This document shows positions 53,601-60,686 of a stretch of 64,000 nucleotides of DNA, piece by piece. Position 1 is the stretch's first letter, and the number at the start of each line of letters is the position of its first letter. Under the pieces are notes generated by a model, which had not been told where the DNA came from, ran no database searches, and saw only the letters and a program-made list of their open reading frames with translations. The translations under genes and the position numbers were made by a program. Source of the stretch: Streptomyces echinatus (GTDB taxonomy: Bacteria > Actinomycetota > Actinomycetes > Streptomycetales > Streptomycetaceae); the NCBI RefSeq assembly GCF_014203595.1, contig NZ_JACHJK010000009.1, forward strand, positions 1 to 64,000, read 5' to 3'.

Positions 53601-54544
53601 CCGTCCCCGCCGGTGCCACCCCGTTGGCCGCCCCGGCGGCCCCCGTCCGGCCGGCCGCTCCTCCGGCCGCTCCCTCGGCCCGTCCGGCACCCCCTCTCCC
53701 GGCACCCCCTCTCCCGGCACCGCCGGTGTCCCCGTTCGCCGCAGCGCCCCGGGGCGCGCCGGGCACCGGGCAGGTGGCCCCGGTCGCCGCCGCGCGCCCC
53801 GGCCGGACCACCGCGGCGCAGCCCCTCGCCCCGGTGCCCGGACAGGTGGGTCCGCCCCCCGTCCAGCGGACCACTCGCGACGCCACACCCGCCCCGGCGC
53901 CCACCACGGACGGACCGGCGGCGGCCCCGGACGGACCGGCGGGGACACCGGTTCCGGGAAGCGCCCCGCTCCCCCCGCCTCCGACCGCCGGGGCCGGTAT
54001 CACGGCCGGCACCGGTGCCGGTGCCGCTCCGCCTCCCCGGCCCCCGGCGAGCGGCGCGTCCGCGCAGGCACTTCCCGTCCAGCGGTTCTGGCGGAAGCAG
54101 GCGTCCCCGTCCGGCCGCCGGGGCACCCCCGCGGCCGGTCACTCGGCCGTCGGCGCACTGGCCTCGGCGGCCGCCGCGACCGTCGCCACCGACCTGAGCC
54201 GGGGCTCGGGACCGGCCGGCGGCCACCGCGCGGAGGCCCCGCCGCCGTACACCGCCGGGCCCGGGACGCCGCCACCCCCGTACGGGGCACCGCCCGGCGG
54301 GCCGGCCTCCCACGGGACGGCGCCGCACGGGCCTCCCCCGGGCCCGCCGCCCCCGTACGCGGACGGCGGCTCGCCTCCCGCGTACACGGGGGTCTCCGCC
54401 GGTGCCTTCGACCCGAGGGAGCTGACCGACTTCCAGCTCGACGAACTCGTGCACCGCATCATCGGCCGCGTCACCCGGCTGATCCGTACCGAACTGCGCA
54501 TGGACCGCGAACGCGTCGGCCGGCTCCGCGATCCCCGCCACTGA
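50693..54544 (+). CDS. Very large Pro/Ala/Gly-rich protein with VQR motifs, in tape-measure position
   Basis: 1283 residues from GTG 50693 (GGAGGG upstream). Only the ends look ordered: MGLWDRLRGDTAKRRPAD at the start, and a helical end ELTDFQLDELVHRIIGRVTR, then LIRTELRMDRERVGR. The rest is low complexity, with a Gly/Ala/Ser/Thr repeat block (about residues 293-410) and long Pro/Ala-rich stretches. The tripeptide VQR recurs nine times, spaced through the chain, and also occurs three times in the DUF4157 protein. Position between tube and hub genes fits a tape-measure or an effector-like filling of the tube. The function is unproven; Pro/Gly content argues against a helical ruler. Confidence 0.75.
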   Translation: MGLWDRLRGDTAKRRPADAAVTAQAPTSTASARRHPADAPADPSPKDTGAGASGVGVPGAGGTGGGVPGAGRFGGGAGSSASAPGRPGPAPIRRSLTVGAPGVSDAAFGSRLPTWQNPSFTATASPSVLDGRSSAGLTGGMPRPAPARPVAGLELPAGGLPLAGPAPAVQRAPAVPLRLLPPTVPGGPGPAAPTMPRRVTTRVPQARPASVAGTSAGAGGASGAGTGTSADMGTGAGAPSEGGAGTAPAPSPARVPRKSLGPHPAAVTTTAAGPMGSAPVPASQGAARPDQTRTGSGTGAGAGSGPGAGSGTRTGASAGSGTGAGAGLGLGAGAGSGTGAGAESRTGAGSGAGSATGAGDRAGSRTGARSGAVAGTRAGSGPGPGASAGPGHGASAGSGAAAPTGSRPGTRAGARTAAGHGVPVSHAASTSVPSSGPATAGPTPGVQRSVAVSEGPAAPVVPGFPAAPNGPGTADGSAVVRPRPSASSAITPVRPASGLRVRTAGTDPVPSSPSFTSARTATPPVQRRTLPVARRLSAPSDSGASHPVTAEDTGGAAERGGHRDGGTLPPGTSSAPAPAPPSTPAPAPAQTHNPAHAPTPAPAKAPAPAAHAPAPTPEPVQRSVGRSAASTPLLGGGDKTPTPLARAAVESSADTSGPVAPTSATSGRTTRTPASAARPGARPNGSTGAPSASPGPGLPPTGAPSGPAAPDRPPATDTTAGSPGLRRGASAQGAPRAGLGAPLPSRPAPSAPDGLPTPPAPRPPHAGTASRQPAPAATPPAQAPVQRAPGGVAKDGTTAPGPSRPEPSARPPAERPHSDGRPATRSTADGGERDREGQGRPGHGAPPPGQPPAHGAERDGGPRPATPVQRRSSDQPNEPTRATRPTPTSRTAGPATSAGTDTAPTRPAGSAPDPQAAPARLPVQPATPAPGQPHVQRRTPPSSAPVHAGTGAVPRAVSARRSPLGAPVPAVPAGATPLAAPAAPVRPAAPPAAPSARPAPPLPAPPLPAPPVSPFAAAPRGAPGTGQVAPVAAARPGRTTAAQPLAPVPGQVGPPPVQRTTRDATPAPAPTTDGPAAAPDGPAGTPVPGSAPLPPPPTAGAGITAGTGAGAAPPPRPPASGASAQALPVQRFWRKQASPSGRRGTPAAGHSAVGALASAAAATVATDLSRGSGPAGGHRAEAPPPYTAGPGTPPPPYGAPPGGPASHGTAPHGPPPGPPPPYADGGSPPAYTGVSAGAFDPRELTDFQLDELVHRIIGRVTRLIRTELRMDRERVGRLRDPRH
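51570..51920. repeat. Degenerate short tandem repeats (GGTGCCGG / AGCGGAACTGG) inside the large CIS gene
   Basis: Units such as GGTAGCGGAACTGGTGCGGG recur imperfectly at about 30-60 base spacing, coding for GSGTGAGA-like runs. The block stays in frame with the gene and is a likely site of length variation between strains. Confidence 0.75.
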
Positions 54545-54581
54545 CAGACCAGTGACACCACTGACAGAAAGGTCCGCCGCG

Positions 54582-55004
54582 ATGTCCCGCCAGGACCCGG
54601 GCTCCACCATCTGGTTCACCCTCAGCATCGACGGCGAGAGCCTCGGCTACTTCAACGGCTGCCAGGGACTCTCGTCGCAGGTGGAGGTGGAACAGCGCCA
54701 GGAGGGCGGCAACAACGGCTTCGTCTGGCACCTGCCCACCCGGGTCACCTTCTCCACGATCCGGCTGACCCGTCCCCTCACCCCGGACACCGCCAAGGTG
54801 GCCAAGTGGATCTCGTCGGTGCAGACCGGGATCAAGCGTCCCACCGCCCAGATCGCGGCGCTGCGCGCGGACGGTTCGGAGGTGGCCCGCTGGGGCCTGA
54901 TCGACGTGCTGCCGGTGAGCTGGACGGGACCCACTCTGGACCCCGCGAGCCCCGCCGTGGCCACCGAGGTGCTGGAGATCGCCCACCACGGATTCACGGA
55001 CTGA
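54582..55004 (+). CDS. Second CIS tube-like tail protein (gp19 family, Afp5-like)
   Basis: 140 residues. STIWFTLSIDGESLGYFNGC, then QGLSSQVEVEQRQEGGNNGF and LEIAHHGFTD follow the T4 gp19-like tail tube pattern, diverged from the tube at 49567. In related systems the second copy forms the tube initiator ring next to the hub. ATG 54582 is chosen (GAAAGG upstream). The LysM hub gene follows 14 bases later. Confidence 0.9.
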   Translation: MSRQDPGSTIWFTLSIDGESLGYFNGCQGLSSQVEVEQRQEGGNNGFVWHLPTRVTFSTIRLTRPLTPDTAKVAKWISSVQTGIKRPTAQIAALRADGSEVARWGLIDVLPVSWTGPTLDPASPAVATEVLEIAHHGFTD

Positions 55005-55018
55005 GGGGACGGCACGAC

Positions 55019-55744
55019 ATGGCGAAGGGCAGCAGGGGCGGGGCCGGCAAGAGCCTCGTACGGGCCACGCTCGCGATCCACGAGCCGCCCGTCGGCACGA
55101 GCACCACACCCGGCGGGATCATCAGGACCTTCCGGTTCGACTTCAACCCGGCGCAGCTGTCGCTGACCCGCCGCGCGGAGTGGAAGTCCACGCCCACGCA
55201 GGTCGAACGGGACGGTTCGCTGCCCGAGTTCATGGGGGCGCTGCCGCGCGAGATGAGTGTCGAGATCTTCCTGGACTCGTCCGACGAGCCGGCCGGCAAC
55301 ACCGTGCTGAAGAAGGTCGAGTCGCTGCTCGACTGCTGTGAGACGACGGCGCGGAGCGTCGACGCCAAGCAGCCGTCCCCGCCCTGGGTGGTGCTCCAGT
55401 GGGGTTCGTTCTCCACGGCGCGGTTCGTGGCGTACGTGAGTTCCGTGGAGGCGAGCTACACCCTGTTCGGCACGACGGGCGCTCCGATCCGGGCCACCTG
55501 CCGGATGCAGCTGCACGAGATCCCCGGGCAGACCCTCGGGCAGAACCCGACCTCCGGGGCGCTGAAGGCGCAGCGGGTCCACCGGGTGGTGGCGGGCGAC
55601 TCGCTGCAGTCGCTGGCCTGGCGTGAGTACGGCGACGCGACCGTGTGGCGGGCCATCGCCGACGCCAACGGCATCGACGACCCCTCCCGTCTGCCGACGG
55701 GCACGGAACTGGTGCTGCCCGCCGTCGAGGAGGTGCGTTCCTGA
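55019..55744 (+). CDS. LysM-domain CIS hub protein (Afp7-like)
   Basis: 241 residues. The N-terminal part (FRFDFNPAQLSLTRRAEWKS to ATCRMQLHEIP) is the conserved hub/tube-connector domain. A C-terminal LysM module (about 188-236) reads HRVVAGDSLQSLAWREYGDA and NGIDDPSRLPTGTELVLP. In phage and CIS the LysM part packs within the baseplate hub rather than acting on the wall. GAGGGGAC precedes ATG 55019. Stop and next start overlap (TGATG). Confidence 0.9.
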   Translation: MAKGSRGGAGKSLVRATLAIHEPPVGTSTTPGGIIRTFRFDFNPAQLSLTRRAEWKSTPTQVERDGSLPEFMGALPREMSVEIFLDSSDEPAGNTVLKKVESLLDCCETTARSVDAKQPSPPWVVLQWGSFSTARFVAYVSSVEASYTLFGTTGAPIRATCRMQLHEIPGQTLGQNPTSGALKAQRVHRVVAGDSLQSLAWREYGDATVWRAIADANGIDDPSRLPTGTELVLPAVEEVRS

Positions 55745-57651
55745 TGCCGAAGTCCGCTTTCTCCAACGTCGTCGACGTACGGATCGGCGGCGCCAAGCTG
55801 CCGCCGGAGTTCGCGCGCGCCCTCGTGGACTGCTACGTCGACCAGGGCGCCGGGGTGCCGGCCGCGTTCCGGCTGACCTTCCGCGACCCCTACCGGCTGC
55901 TCCTGGGCAAACTGGGCGTCACCTTCGGCACGAAGGTGGTCATCGCGCCGGTCGCCGACGGGCAGGGGGCCGCCGATCCGCTGCTGACCGGCGAGGTCAC
56001 CGGTCTGGAGGCGGACTACGACGGCACCGGCACGTTCACCGTGATCCGCGGTTACGACGCCGGTCACCGCCTGCTGCGCCAGCGGCGGGTCGCGGCCTAC
56101 CGCAACCAGAGCGCCTCCGACATCGCCCGGAAACTGGCCCAGCAGGACGGGCTGCCGATCGGCCGGATCCAGCCGACCCGCACCGTCTACGAGTTCATCA
56201 GCCAGTCCAACGTGACCGACTGGGACTTCCTGGCGCGGCTGGCCGACGAGAACGAGATGGTCATGTCCGTCGACGCGGACGGGAGGTTCCAGTTCGTGCG
56301 TCCGCGGTCGGCCTCGGGGGCGCCCTCCCCGGACATCGGGGGCGACAAGAGCCCGTTCGTGCTCCAGGCGGGACACGACATCCTGCGGCTGCGGTCCGCG
56401 GTGACCGCGGCCGACCAGGTGGGCCGGGTCGAGGCACGCGGCTGGGACGTGACGACCAAGAAGAAGCTGACGGCCTCCTCGCGGGCGAGTCTGAATCCGG
56501 GCATCGGGATCGGCACCACGCCGGCCGCCGCCGCGGGCAGCTTCAAGCCGGCCCGGCTGGTCGGCACGGACACGCCCTACGACAAGCAGAGCGAGGTGCG
56601 GTTCGCGGCCGACGCCCTCGCCGACGACGTGACCGCCTCCTTCGCCGAACTGGAGGTCGCGGTCCGCGGGAACCCCAAGCTGCGCCCGGGAGTTCCGGTG
56701 GCGCTGGCGGACGTGGGCGCCCCGTTCGAGGGCAAGTACACGGCGACGTCGGTACGGCACGTGTTCGGCGACGGCACGCACTACGAGGCGTGGGTGACGG
56801 TCAGCGGCCGGCAGTGGCGGTCGCTGTACGGGCTGGCCTCGGGCGGCACCGACACCGGTCCCCGGCTGCCCGGCGTGGCCAACGCCCTCGTCACGGACGT
56901 GCAGGACCCGCTGAAGCAGGGACGGGTGAAGCTGCACTTCCCCTGGCTCGACGACGCGTACGTCAGTGACTGGACGCGGACCGTGCAGCTCGGCGGCAAG
57001 GGCGGCGGCGGGGTGTTCCCGATGGACGTCGGCGACGAGGTGCTGGTCGCCTTCGACCGGGGCGCGCTGGACCACCCGTTCGTGATCGGCGGGCTCTACA
57101 ACGGGCGGGACAGGCCGACCACGGTGTCCGACGTGCCGCTGCACGACGGGCTGAAGAAGCAGGCCTCCCGGCACACCGTCGCCGACCGGACCGGCAACCG
57201 GCTGGACCTGCTGAGCCAGCGGACCGGGGGCCGCAAGCAGGGCGTCCGGCTCGCCACCGGCAACGACAAGCTGGTGATCAACCTGGACCGGACGAAGACG
57301 GAGATCACCGTGGACAGCAAGGGCGCCGTGAGTATCAAGGGCGGCCGGTCGGTGTCCGTGGAGGCGGGCACCGACCTGTCGCTGAGCGCGCGGCGGAACC
57401 TGAGCATCAAGAGCGGCGGCATGCTCGACATCGAGGGGCGCGGCCTGGTCAACCTCAAGTCCCTCACCGGCGCGGTCACCGTGGACGCCCTGGGCGCTTT
57501 GAGCCTGAAGGCGCTGGGCGCGGCCTCGATCACCGCGGGCGGCAGCGTGCAGATCACCTCGATCGCCAACGTGGGCATCCGGGCCGCCACCGTTCCGATC
57601 ATGGGCGCGCTGACCTCCAACGGGCTGGTCGTGATGGTGGTGCCGGCATGA
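55744..57651 (+). CDS. VgrG-like CIS central spike (Afp8-like)
   Basis: 635 residues. The gp27-like hub domain (about 1-370: VVDVRIGGAKLPPEFARALV, QSNVTDWDFLARLADENEMV) is followed by an OB-fold gp5-like domain (VTDVQDPLKQGRVKLHFPWL, GDEVLVAFDRGALDHPFVIG) and a C-terminal beta-helix of short repeats (ITVDSKGAVSIKGGRSVSVE, GSVQITSIANVGIR). It forms the trimeric needle. The end TSNGLVVMVVPA is hydrophobic. No separate PAAR tip gene follows. Confidence 0.93.
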   Translation: MPKSAFSNVVDVRIGGAKLPPEFARALVDCYVDQGAGVPAAFRLTFRDPYRLLLGKLGVTFGTKVVIAPVADGQGAADPLLTGEVTGLEADYDGTGTFTVIRGYDAGHRLLRQRRVAAYRNQSASDIARKLAQQDGLPIGRIQPTRTVYEFISQSNVTDWDFLARLADENEMVMSVDADGRFQFVRPRSASGAPSPDIGGDKSPFVLQAGHDILRLRSAVTAADQVGRVEARGWDVTTKKKLTASSRASLNPGIGIGTTPAAAAGSFKPARLVGTDTPYDKQSEVRFAADALADDVTASFAELEVAVRGNPKLRPGVPVALADVGAPFEGKYTATSVRHVFGDGTHYEAWVTVSGRQWRSLYGLASGGTDTGPRLPGVANALVTDVQDPLKQGRVKLHFPWLDDAYVSDWTRTVQLGGKGGGGVFPMDVGDEVLVAFDRGALDHPFVIGGLYNGRDRPTTVSDVPLHDGLKKQASRHTVADRTGNRLDLLSQRTGGRKQGVRLATGNDKLVINLDRTKTEITVDSKGAVSIKGGRSVSVEAGTDLSLSARRNLSIKSGGMLDIEGRGLVNLKSLTGAVTVDALGALSLKALGAASITAGGSVQITSIANVGIRAATVPIMGALTSNGLVVMVVPA

Positions 57652-57691
57652 GCGGGTGCACGGGCCGCGCGGAGAGGCGGGTGGGTCGCTG

Positions 57692-58126
57692 ATGGCCGAG
57701 CAGTTCGTCGGCTCCGGCTGGTCGTTCCCGCTGCGGATCGGCCCGACCGGTGGTATCGCCCTGGTGAGCGGCGAGCGGGAGGTCGAGGAGGCGATCCGGC
57801 TGGTGCTGTCGACCGCGCCGGGTGAGCGGCCGATGCGGCCCGACTTCGGCTGCGCGATCCACGACCTGGTGTTCGCGCCGGTCAACGAACAGACCGCGGG
57901 CCGTATCCAGCACGAGGTCCACGTCAGCCTGGACCGGTGGGAGCCGCGCATCCAGGTGGAGGAGGTCGAGGTCACGGCGGGTACGGACCGCAGCGTCCTC
58001 TACATCGACGTCCGCTACTCGATCCGCGGCACCAACAACCCGCGCAGCCTGGTCTTCCCCTTCTACGTCATTCCGTCCCACGACGAGCCGGGAAACGACT
58101 CCCCGGCTCCGGAAAGCGACCGCTGA
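57692..58126 (+). CDS. CIS baseplate gp25/GPW protein (Afp9-like)
   Basis: 144 residues. The gp25 signature is plain: WSFPLRIGPTGGIALVSGER, then EVEEAIRLVLSTAPGERPMR and PDFGCAIHDLVFAPVN. gp25 starts sheath polymerisation at the baseplate. ATG 57692 is used; 40 bases separate it from the spike stop. Its stop overlaps the next start (TGATG). Confidence 0.95.
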   Translation: MAEQFVGSGWSFPLRIGPTGGIALVSGEREVEEAIRLVLSTAPGERPMRPDFGCAIHDLVFAPVNEQTAGRIQHEVHVSLDRWEPRIQVEEVEVTAGTDRSVLYIDVRYSIRGTNNPRSLVFPFYVIPSHDEPGNDSPAPESDR

Positions 58127-60087
58127 TGGCCCTGCCCTCCCCGAATCTCGACGACCGCCGCTTCCAGCAGTTCGTCGACGACGCCAAGCGCTACATACAG
58201 CAGCGCGCCCCGGAGTGGACCGACCACAACGTCTCCGACCCGGGTGTCACCCTCATCGAGACGGTCGCGCACATGGCCGACCAGATCGTGTACCGGCTCA
58301 ACCGGGTGCCGGAGAAGAACCACCTGGCCTTCCTGGACCTGGTGGGGATCACCCTGTTCCCGCCCACGGCCGCGCGCACGGACGTGACGTTCTGGCTGTC
58401 GGCGCCCCAGGAGGAGCCGGTCCGGGTGCCGCCCGGCACCGAGACCGCCACCGTGCGCACCGAGAGCGAGGAGGCGGTCGTCTTCGCCACCGAGCGCGAT
58501 CTGACGATCGTCCCGTGCGCGCTGCGGCACCTGATGGTGCAGCACCGCGGCGAGGCGGCCGTCGACCGCACGCACGACCTCGCCGACGAGGACAAGGACG
58601 TGCTCTGCTTCGCCGAGTCGCCCGGTGTCGGCGACAGCATGCTCCTGGGCCTGACCGCCGCCGTGCCGCACTGCGCGCTCGCCCTCGACCTGGACAGCAG
58701 GGTGGACGGCGTCGGCGTCGACCCGCGCCAGCCCCCGCTGGTGTGGGAGGCGTGGACGGCGGACGGCTGGCGGCCCTGCGAGGTCGACCGGGACGGCACC
58801 GGCGGCCTGAACCGGCCGGGCGAGGTGGTCCTGCACGTTCCCGGCGGGCACGTGCTGTCCCGCAACGCCGGCCGGGAGGCGGGCTGGCTGCGCTGCCGGG
58901 TCACCGAGCCGCTGGCCGGACAGCCCTTCTACACGACGTCTCCGACGGTCCGCTCGGCCGAGGCGTTCACGATCGGCGGCACCACGACCGCCGTGCACGC
59001 GGAGACCGTGCGCGACGAGGCGCTCGGCGAGGCGACCGGCCTGCCGGGACAGCGGCTGCGCCTCGCGCACGCGCCGGTGGTCGGCGACGAGCCGCCGGTG
59101 CTGCTGCAGACCGCCGAGCACGAGGGTTGGACGGACTGGCTGGTGGTGCGCGACTTCGCGGCCTCGGGACCGTCGGACCGGCACATCACCCTGGACGCCG
59201 CGACCGGTGAGATCGCCTTCGGACCCGCGGTGCGCCAACCGGACGGCTCGCTCCGCCAGTTCGGGGCGGTGGCCGGCAAGGGCACGCCGGTCAGGGCCCG
59301 CCGCTACCGCACGGGCGGGGGCCGGGCCGGCAACGTCGCCCGGGGCGCCGTGCAGATCCTGCGCACCTCCATCCCGTACGTCTCGGAGGTGGTCAACCGG
59401 GAGGCGGCGCAGGGTGGTGTGGACGGCGAGACGGTGGAGGAGGCGAAGGTCCGGGCGCCGATCACCCTGCGCGCCCAGGACCGGGCGGTGACCCTGCGCG
59501 ACTACGAGGAGCTGGCCCGCCGCGCCGCTCCCGAGACCGCCCGGATCACCTGTCTGGAGGGCGAGGAGAGCGAGCACGGGGCCTACGCGGTCCGGCTGCT
59601 GGTGGTGCCGCAGGCGGTGCCCGATCCGGGCGGGCGGCTACGGTTCGAGCAACTGGTGCCCGGAGACGGCCTGCTGGAGCGCATCACCCGGCACCTGGAC
59701 GAACGGCGGCTGATCGGCACCCGGCTGGCGGTCGGCCCGCCGTACTACCAGGGGGTGACGGTCGTGGCCACGGTGCACGCGTTCCGCGGGGTGGACACCG
59801 ACCGGGTCCGCCGGGCGGCGTACGACGCCCTGTACCGGCACCTGGACCCGCTCACCGGCGGTGCGGAAGGCACCGGCTGGCCGTTCGGCCGTCCGGTGCA
59901 GAGCGGCGAGGTGTTCGCGGTGCTCCAGCGGGTGCCGGGGGTGGAACTGGTCGACGAGGTGCGGCTGCACCCGGCGGATCCGCTGACCGGCAAGCGCGGC
60001 GACGCGACCGACCGCATCGACCTGTCGGCGCCGTCCCTGGTGTTCTCCTACGACCACCGTGTCCGGGTGATCGGGGACGGCTCCTGA
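58126..60087 (+). CDS. CIS baseplate J-like wedge protein (Afp11-like)
   Basis: 653 residues. The baseplate J family start is PNLDDRRFQQFVDDAKRYIQ, then APEWTDHNVSDPGVTLIETV and AHMADQIVYRLNRVPEKNHL. A large insertion of beta domains (about 90-400) is followed by the conserved C-terminal half (AVTLRDYEELARRAAPETAR; YYQGVTVVATVHAF). Forms the baseplate wedge with the next gene product. Both junctions are TGATG overlaps. Confidence 0.94.
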   Translation: MALPSPNLDDRRFQQFVDDAKRYIQQRAPEWTDHNVSDPGVTLIETVAHMADQIVYRLNRVPEKNHLAFLDLVGITLFPPTAARTDVTFWLSAPQEEPVRVPPGTETATVRTESEEAVVFATERDLTIVPCALRHLMVQHRGEAAVDRTHDLADEDKDVLCFAESPGVGDSMLLGLTAAVPHCALALDLDSRVDGVGVDPRQPPLVWEAWTADGWRPCEVDRDGTGGLNRPGEVVLHVPGGHVLSRNAGREAGWLRCRVTEPLAGQPFYTTSPTVRSAEAFTIGGTTTAVHAETVRDEALGEATGLPGQRLRLAHAPVVGDEPPVLLQTAEHEGWTDWLVVRDFAASGPSDRHITLDAATGEIAFGPAVRQPDGSLRQFGAVAGKGTPVRARRYRTGGGRAGNVARGAVQILRTSIPYVSEVVNREAAQGGVDGETVEEAKVRAPITLRAQDRAVTLRDYEELARRAAPETARITCLEGEESEHGAYAVRLLVVPQAVPDPGGRLRFEQLVPGDGLLERITRHLDERRLIGTRLAVGPPYYQGVTVVATVHAFRGVDTDRVRRAAYDALYRHLDPLTGGAEGTGWPFGRPVQSGEVFAVLQRVPGVELVDEVRLHPADPLTGKRGDATDRIDLSAPSLVFSYDHRVRVIGDGS

Positions 60088-60686
60088 TGAGAGGTTCCAT
60101 CGACGGCCTGGGCTCGTCCGCGCCGATCGGCATGATGCTGCCCGCCGTGTTCGCCGACGACGACCTCGCGCAGCGGTTCGTCGCCGGACTCGACGACGTG
60201 CTGGCCCCCGTGCACAGCGTTCTGGACTGTCTGGACACGTATTTCCGGCCCTCGCTCGCCCCGCTGGACTTCGCCCAGTGGCTGGGCGACTGGGTGGGGG
60301 CCGAGACCGAGGGCGTGGAGCGCGAGCCGCTCGTGCGGGCCGCCGTGGCCGCCGCCGCCCACCTCCACCGCATCCGCGGGACGCGGCGCGGCCTGGTGGA
60401 GGCGGTGCGTCTCGCCTTCGGGGTGCGTCCGGAGGTCACCGAGAGCGGCGGGGCGTCGTGGGACGCCCGTCCGCTGGGCGGGTTCCCCGGCCAGGCCCGG
60501 CCCGCGCTCCACGTGCACCTGCGCCTGCCCGACCCGACCCCCGCGGACCGGCACCGCCTGGACGCCCTGGTGGCCGCCGCCCGTCCCGCCCACATGCCGT
60601 ACACGGTGCGGGTGACCGCCGTGGACCGCGCCGATACCGACGGTGCCGAGGGCGCCGTACCCACCGAAAGGACCTCCGAGCGATGA
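60087..60686 (+). CDS. CIS baseplate wedge tail protein I-like (Afp12-like)
   Basis: 199 residues. P2 protein I/gp6-like features: LPAVFADDDLAQRFVAGLDD, then APLDFAQWLGDWVGAE and the family's RGTRRGLVEAVRLAFGV. The end is an acidic tail. It pairs with the J-like protein in the wedge. TGATG with the preceding gene and ATGA with the following one. Confidence 0.9.
   Translation: MRGSIDGLGSSAPIGMMLPAVFADDDLAQRFVAGLDDVLAPVHSVLDCLDTYFRPSLAPLDFAQWLGDWVGAETEGVEREPLVRAAVAAAAHLHRIRGTRRGLVEAVRLAFGVRPEVTESGGASWDARPLGGFPGQARPALHVHLRLPDPTPADRHRLDALVAAARPAHMPYTVRVTAVDRADTDGAEGAVPTERTSER

Noticed and set aside
55456..57975. 839-codon minus-strand frame opposite the LysM and VgrG genes
   Set aside because: It mirrors strongly conserved baseplate genes and has no domain of its own.
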